A stretch of 30,078 nt of DNA from a virus: positions 1-30,078 of IMG/VR virus record IMGVR_UViG_3300030061_002054. One strand, 5' to 3'. Shown here in pieces: positions 28,534 to 30,078 of this stretch. The notes under the pieces are model-generated. The model saw nothing but the letters and a program-made list of their open reading frames with translations, was not told the DNA's origin and did no database searches. The stretch's first letter is position 1, and every line of letters begins with the position of its first letter. The translations under genes were made by a program, and so were the position numbers.

Positions 28534-30078
28534 TTAAACTGCACAGGATTCACACTCTCCCTCCTCGGCTTGTTCTAATTCGTTTAATAGATTATCTAAA
28601 TTTGATTTTGTTTCTTCTACCATCTCGTCATTTTTCATATCATGAGTATTTTGATAGTAGGAGGTTTTCCAACCGTACTTATATGTAGTTAAAAAATCTT
28701 GTGCCATCACAGAAACTGGAACTTCATTGTCAGGGTAGTTCTCTGGATTATAACTCCAGTTACCAGAAATTGCTTGATCAAAGAACTTTTGCATCACAGC
28801 AACAACGTTAATGTAACCACGATTGGATTGCATATCCCAGAGAAGGGTGTAGTTGTTTTTCAGAGTTCCATATTGTGGAACAATCTGCTTAAGAGGTCCC
28901 TTCTTTGATTTTTTAATGGACAAGTAGTCTCTAGGTGGTTCGATTCCATTGGTTGCATTTGACACAACGGAACTGCTCTCTGAAGGCATCTGTGCGGACA
29001 GAGTGCTGTGTCTGAGTCCGAACTCATTGATAGATGCCCTAAGACCCTCCCAATCATGCTGATACTCCTGAGTGCTAATTTCATCTACATCATTCTTATA
29101 TGTATCAATTGGCAAAATTCCATCTGCATACTTAGTGCGACCAAAGTCAGCACACCATCCTTTCTCTTTAGCAATTTGATTTGATGCTTTCAATAGATAG
29201 AACTGAAAAGATTCTGACAATCCATGAACTGCATCCCATGCTTCCTGAGAGTCATACTTATAACCCAGTTTAGCAAGGTAATGTGCTAGTCCAATAAACC
29301 CAACTCCAAGAGACCTACGTGCCTTTGTAGCGCGTTCTGCAGCAGCAATGGGGTAATCCTGATAGTCAATCAATTCCTCAAGCCCACGAACGGAGAGATC
29401 GCAAAGATCCTCTAATTCTTCATCTTTAGAAACCTTACCAATATTTACAGCAGAGAGAATACAGAGAGCAATCTCCGCACACTCATCATCAATATGCTGA
29501 AGTGGATATGTGGGTAAAGTAATTTCCTGACACAGATTACTCATCTCAATCTTATCTTTAAAAGAGGAGTGAGTATTGCAATGATCAATATTCATGATAT
29601 AGATACGACCAGTCTCTGCTCTCTCTTTGAGCAGATTAAGAATTAGTTCTTGTGCTCCGATAGTCTTTCTTGGAACAGACTCATCTCGTTCAAACCCCAC
29701 ATATAAATCATCGAACCTGTCAGTACCAAAGGAATCATACAGACCCGGTACGTCATGCGGTGAGAACAAGCTAATTTCTCCATTCTGGATGAAACGCTCG
29801 TAGAAAAGTTTTGAAATTTGGATTGAGTAGTCAAGTTTGCGTACCCGATTGTCTTCTGTGCCTTTATTGTTTTTGAGAACAATAATATCTTCTATTTCTT
29901 GGTGCCAGATAGGAAAGTGAACTGTAGCAGAACCACCTCTGATACCGTTTTGTGTGCAGCATCGTACAGTTGATTCAAACTTTTTAAGGAAGGGGACAAC
30001 ACCTGTGTGTTGTACCTCTCCGCCTCTGATTTTAGAGTTGATCCCACGGATTCTGCCTGCGTTAATACCGATACCAGC
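28534..30078 (-). CDS. nrdA: Class Ia ribonucleotide reductase large subunit, 3' part
   Basis: Open to the window edge, this is at least 514 residues of NrdA; the 5' end is missing. Visible blocks are GRIRGINSKIRGGE near the start, CCTQNGIRGGSATVHFP, MSNLCQEITLPT (catalytic NxCxE), LGVGFIGLAHYLAKLG and SAQMPSESSSVVSNATNGIEP. The C-terminal CESC pair is the thioredoxin-accessible cysteine pair. It reduces ribonucleotides together with NrdB. The gene ends 40 bases before the preferred nrdB ATG. Confidence 0.97.
   Translation of the reverse strand, partial: AGIGINAGRIRGINSKIRGGEVQHTGVVPFLKKFESTVRCCTQNGIRGGSATVHFPIWHQEIEDIIVLKNNKGTEDNRVRKLDYSIQISKLFYERFIQNGEISLFSPHDVPGLYDSFGTDRFDDLYVGFERDESVPRKTIGAQELILNLLKERAETGRIYIMNIDHCNTHSSFKDKIEMSNLCQEITLPTYPLQHIDDECAEIALCILSAVNIGKVSKDEELEDLCDLSVRGLEELIDYQDYPIAAAERATKARRSLGVGFIGLAHYLAKLGYKYDSQEAWDAVHGLSESFQFYLLKASNQIAKEKGWCADFGRTKYADGILPIDTYKNDVDEISTQEYQHDWEGLRASINEFGLRHSTLSAQMPSESSSVVSNATNGIEPPRDYLSIKKSKKGPLKQIVPQYGTLKNNYTLLWDMQSNRGYINVVAVMQKFFDQAISGNWSYNPENYPDNEVPVSVMAQDFLTTYKYGWKTSYYQNTHDMKNDEMVEETKSNLDNLLNELEQAEEGECESCAV

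Noticed and set aside
1-30078. CRISPR arrays, insertion sequences, integrase or attachment sites, rRNA
   Set aside because: No regularly spaced repeats, transposase or integrase motifs, or rRNA-like segments were seen on either strand.

Overview
This window is a segment of a T4-like cyanophage (marine Synechococcus/Prochlorococcus myovirus) genome. The evidence is an hli gene, class Ia ribonucleotide reductase genes nrdA and nrdB, phage-type purC, a scattered set of tRNA genes, tiny overlapping hypothetical genes of cyanophage type, consensus sigma70 early promoters and T4-like late promoter boxes. Every gene I can support lies on the minus strand, so transcription runs from high to low coordinates. 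No plus-strand gene is convincing.

Layout in the direction of transcription. At 30078-27363 are nrdA (its 5' end lies beyond the window) and nrdB. At 27328-22832 is a dense accessory region: a GIY-YIG endonuclease-like gene, six tRNA genes (Arg-UCU, Gly-UCC, Asn-GUU, Val-UAC, Ile-UAU and one CAU), a Phd/YefM-like antitoxin gene that abuts tRNA-Ile, purC behind its own promoter, and a dozen small proteins. Three of these small genes encode under 60 residues and were found by reading the gaps directly. The region ends with a coiled-coil gene between a late-type box and an intrinsic terminator.

At 22731-1081 lies the dominant feature, about 21.6 kb of glycan-biosynthesis genes in 27 reading frames, nearly all overlapping or 0-10 bases apart. 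It starts with rmlB-like and GDP-mannose 3,5-epimerase genes, each behind its own consensus promoter. It continues through FkbM and other methyltransferases and glycosyltransferases of GT10, GT9-like, GT8-like, GT61, GT11 (two copies), GT2/7-like and GT25 types. In the middle is a small-molecule block: an RfbH-like iron-sulfur 3-dehydratase, a YerE/acetolactate-synthase-like ThDP enzyme, a full-length PanB, a split heptose-type kinase and nucleotidyltransferase, two NAD-dependent epimerases, a cupin, two HAD phosphatases, a tandem-duplicated nucleotidyltransferase, a class II aldolase and a GDPD-like protein. No flippase, polymerase or other membrane transporter is present, so the product is probably assembled and used in the cytoplasm or attached to an existing carrier, perhaps on virion or host-surface molecules.

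At 935-24 are a secreted beta-barrel-like protein driven by a TATAAATA late box and ended by a strong terminator, a small membrane protein, and hli behind a perfect TTGACA-17-TATAAT promoter.

How the genes fit together: hli, purC and nrdAB support photosynthetic energy supply and nucleotide production for phage DNA. The tRNAs adjust translation. The large cluster looks like a transferable cassette that makes unusual activated sugars and installs them. Family assignments come from motifs read by eye, and substrates are inference.
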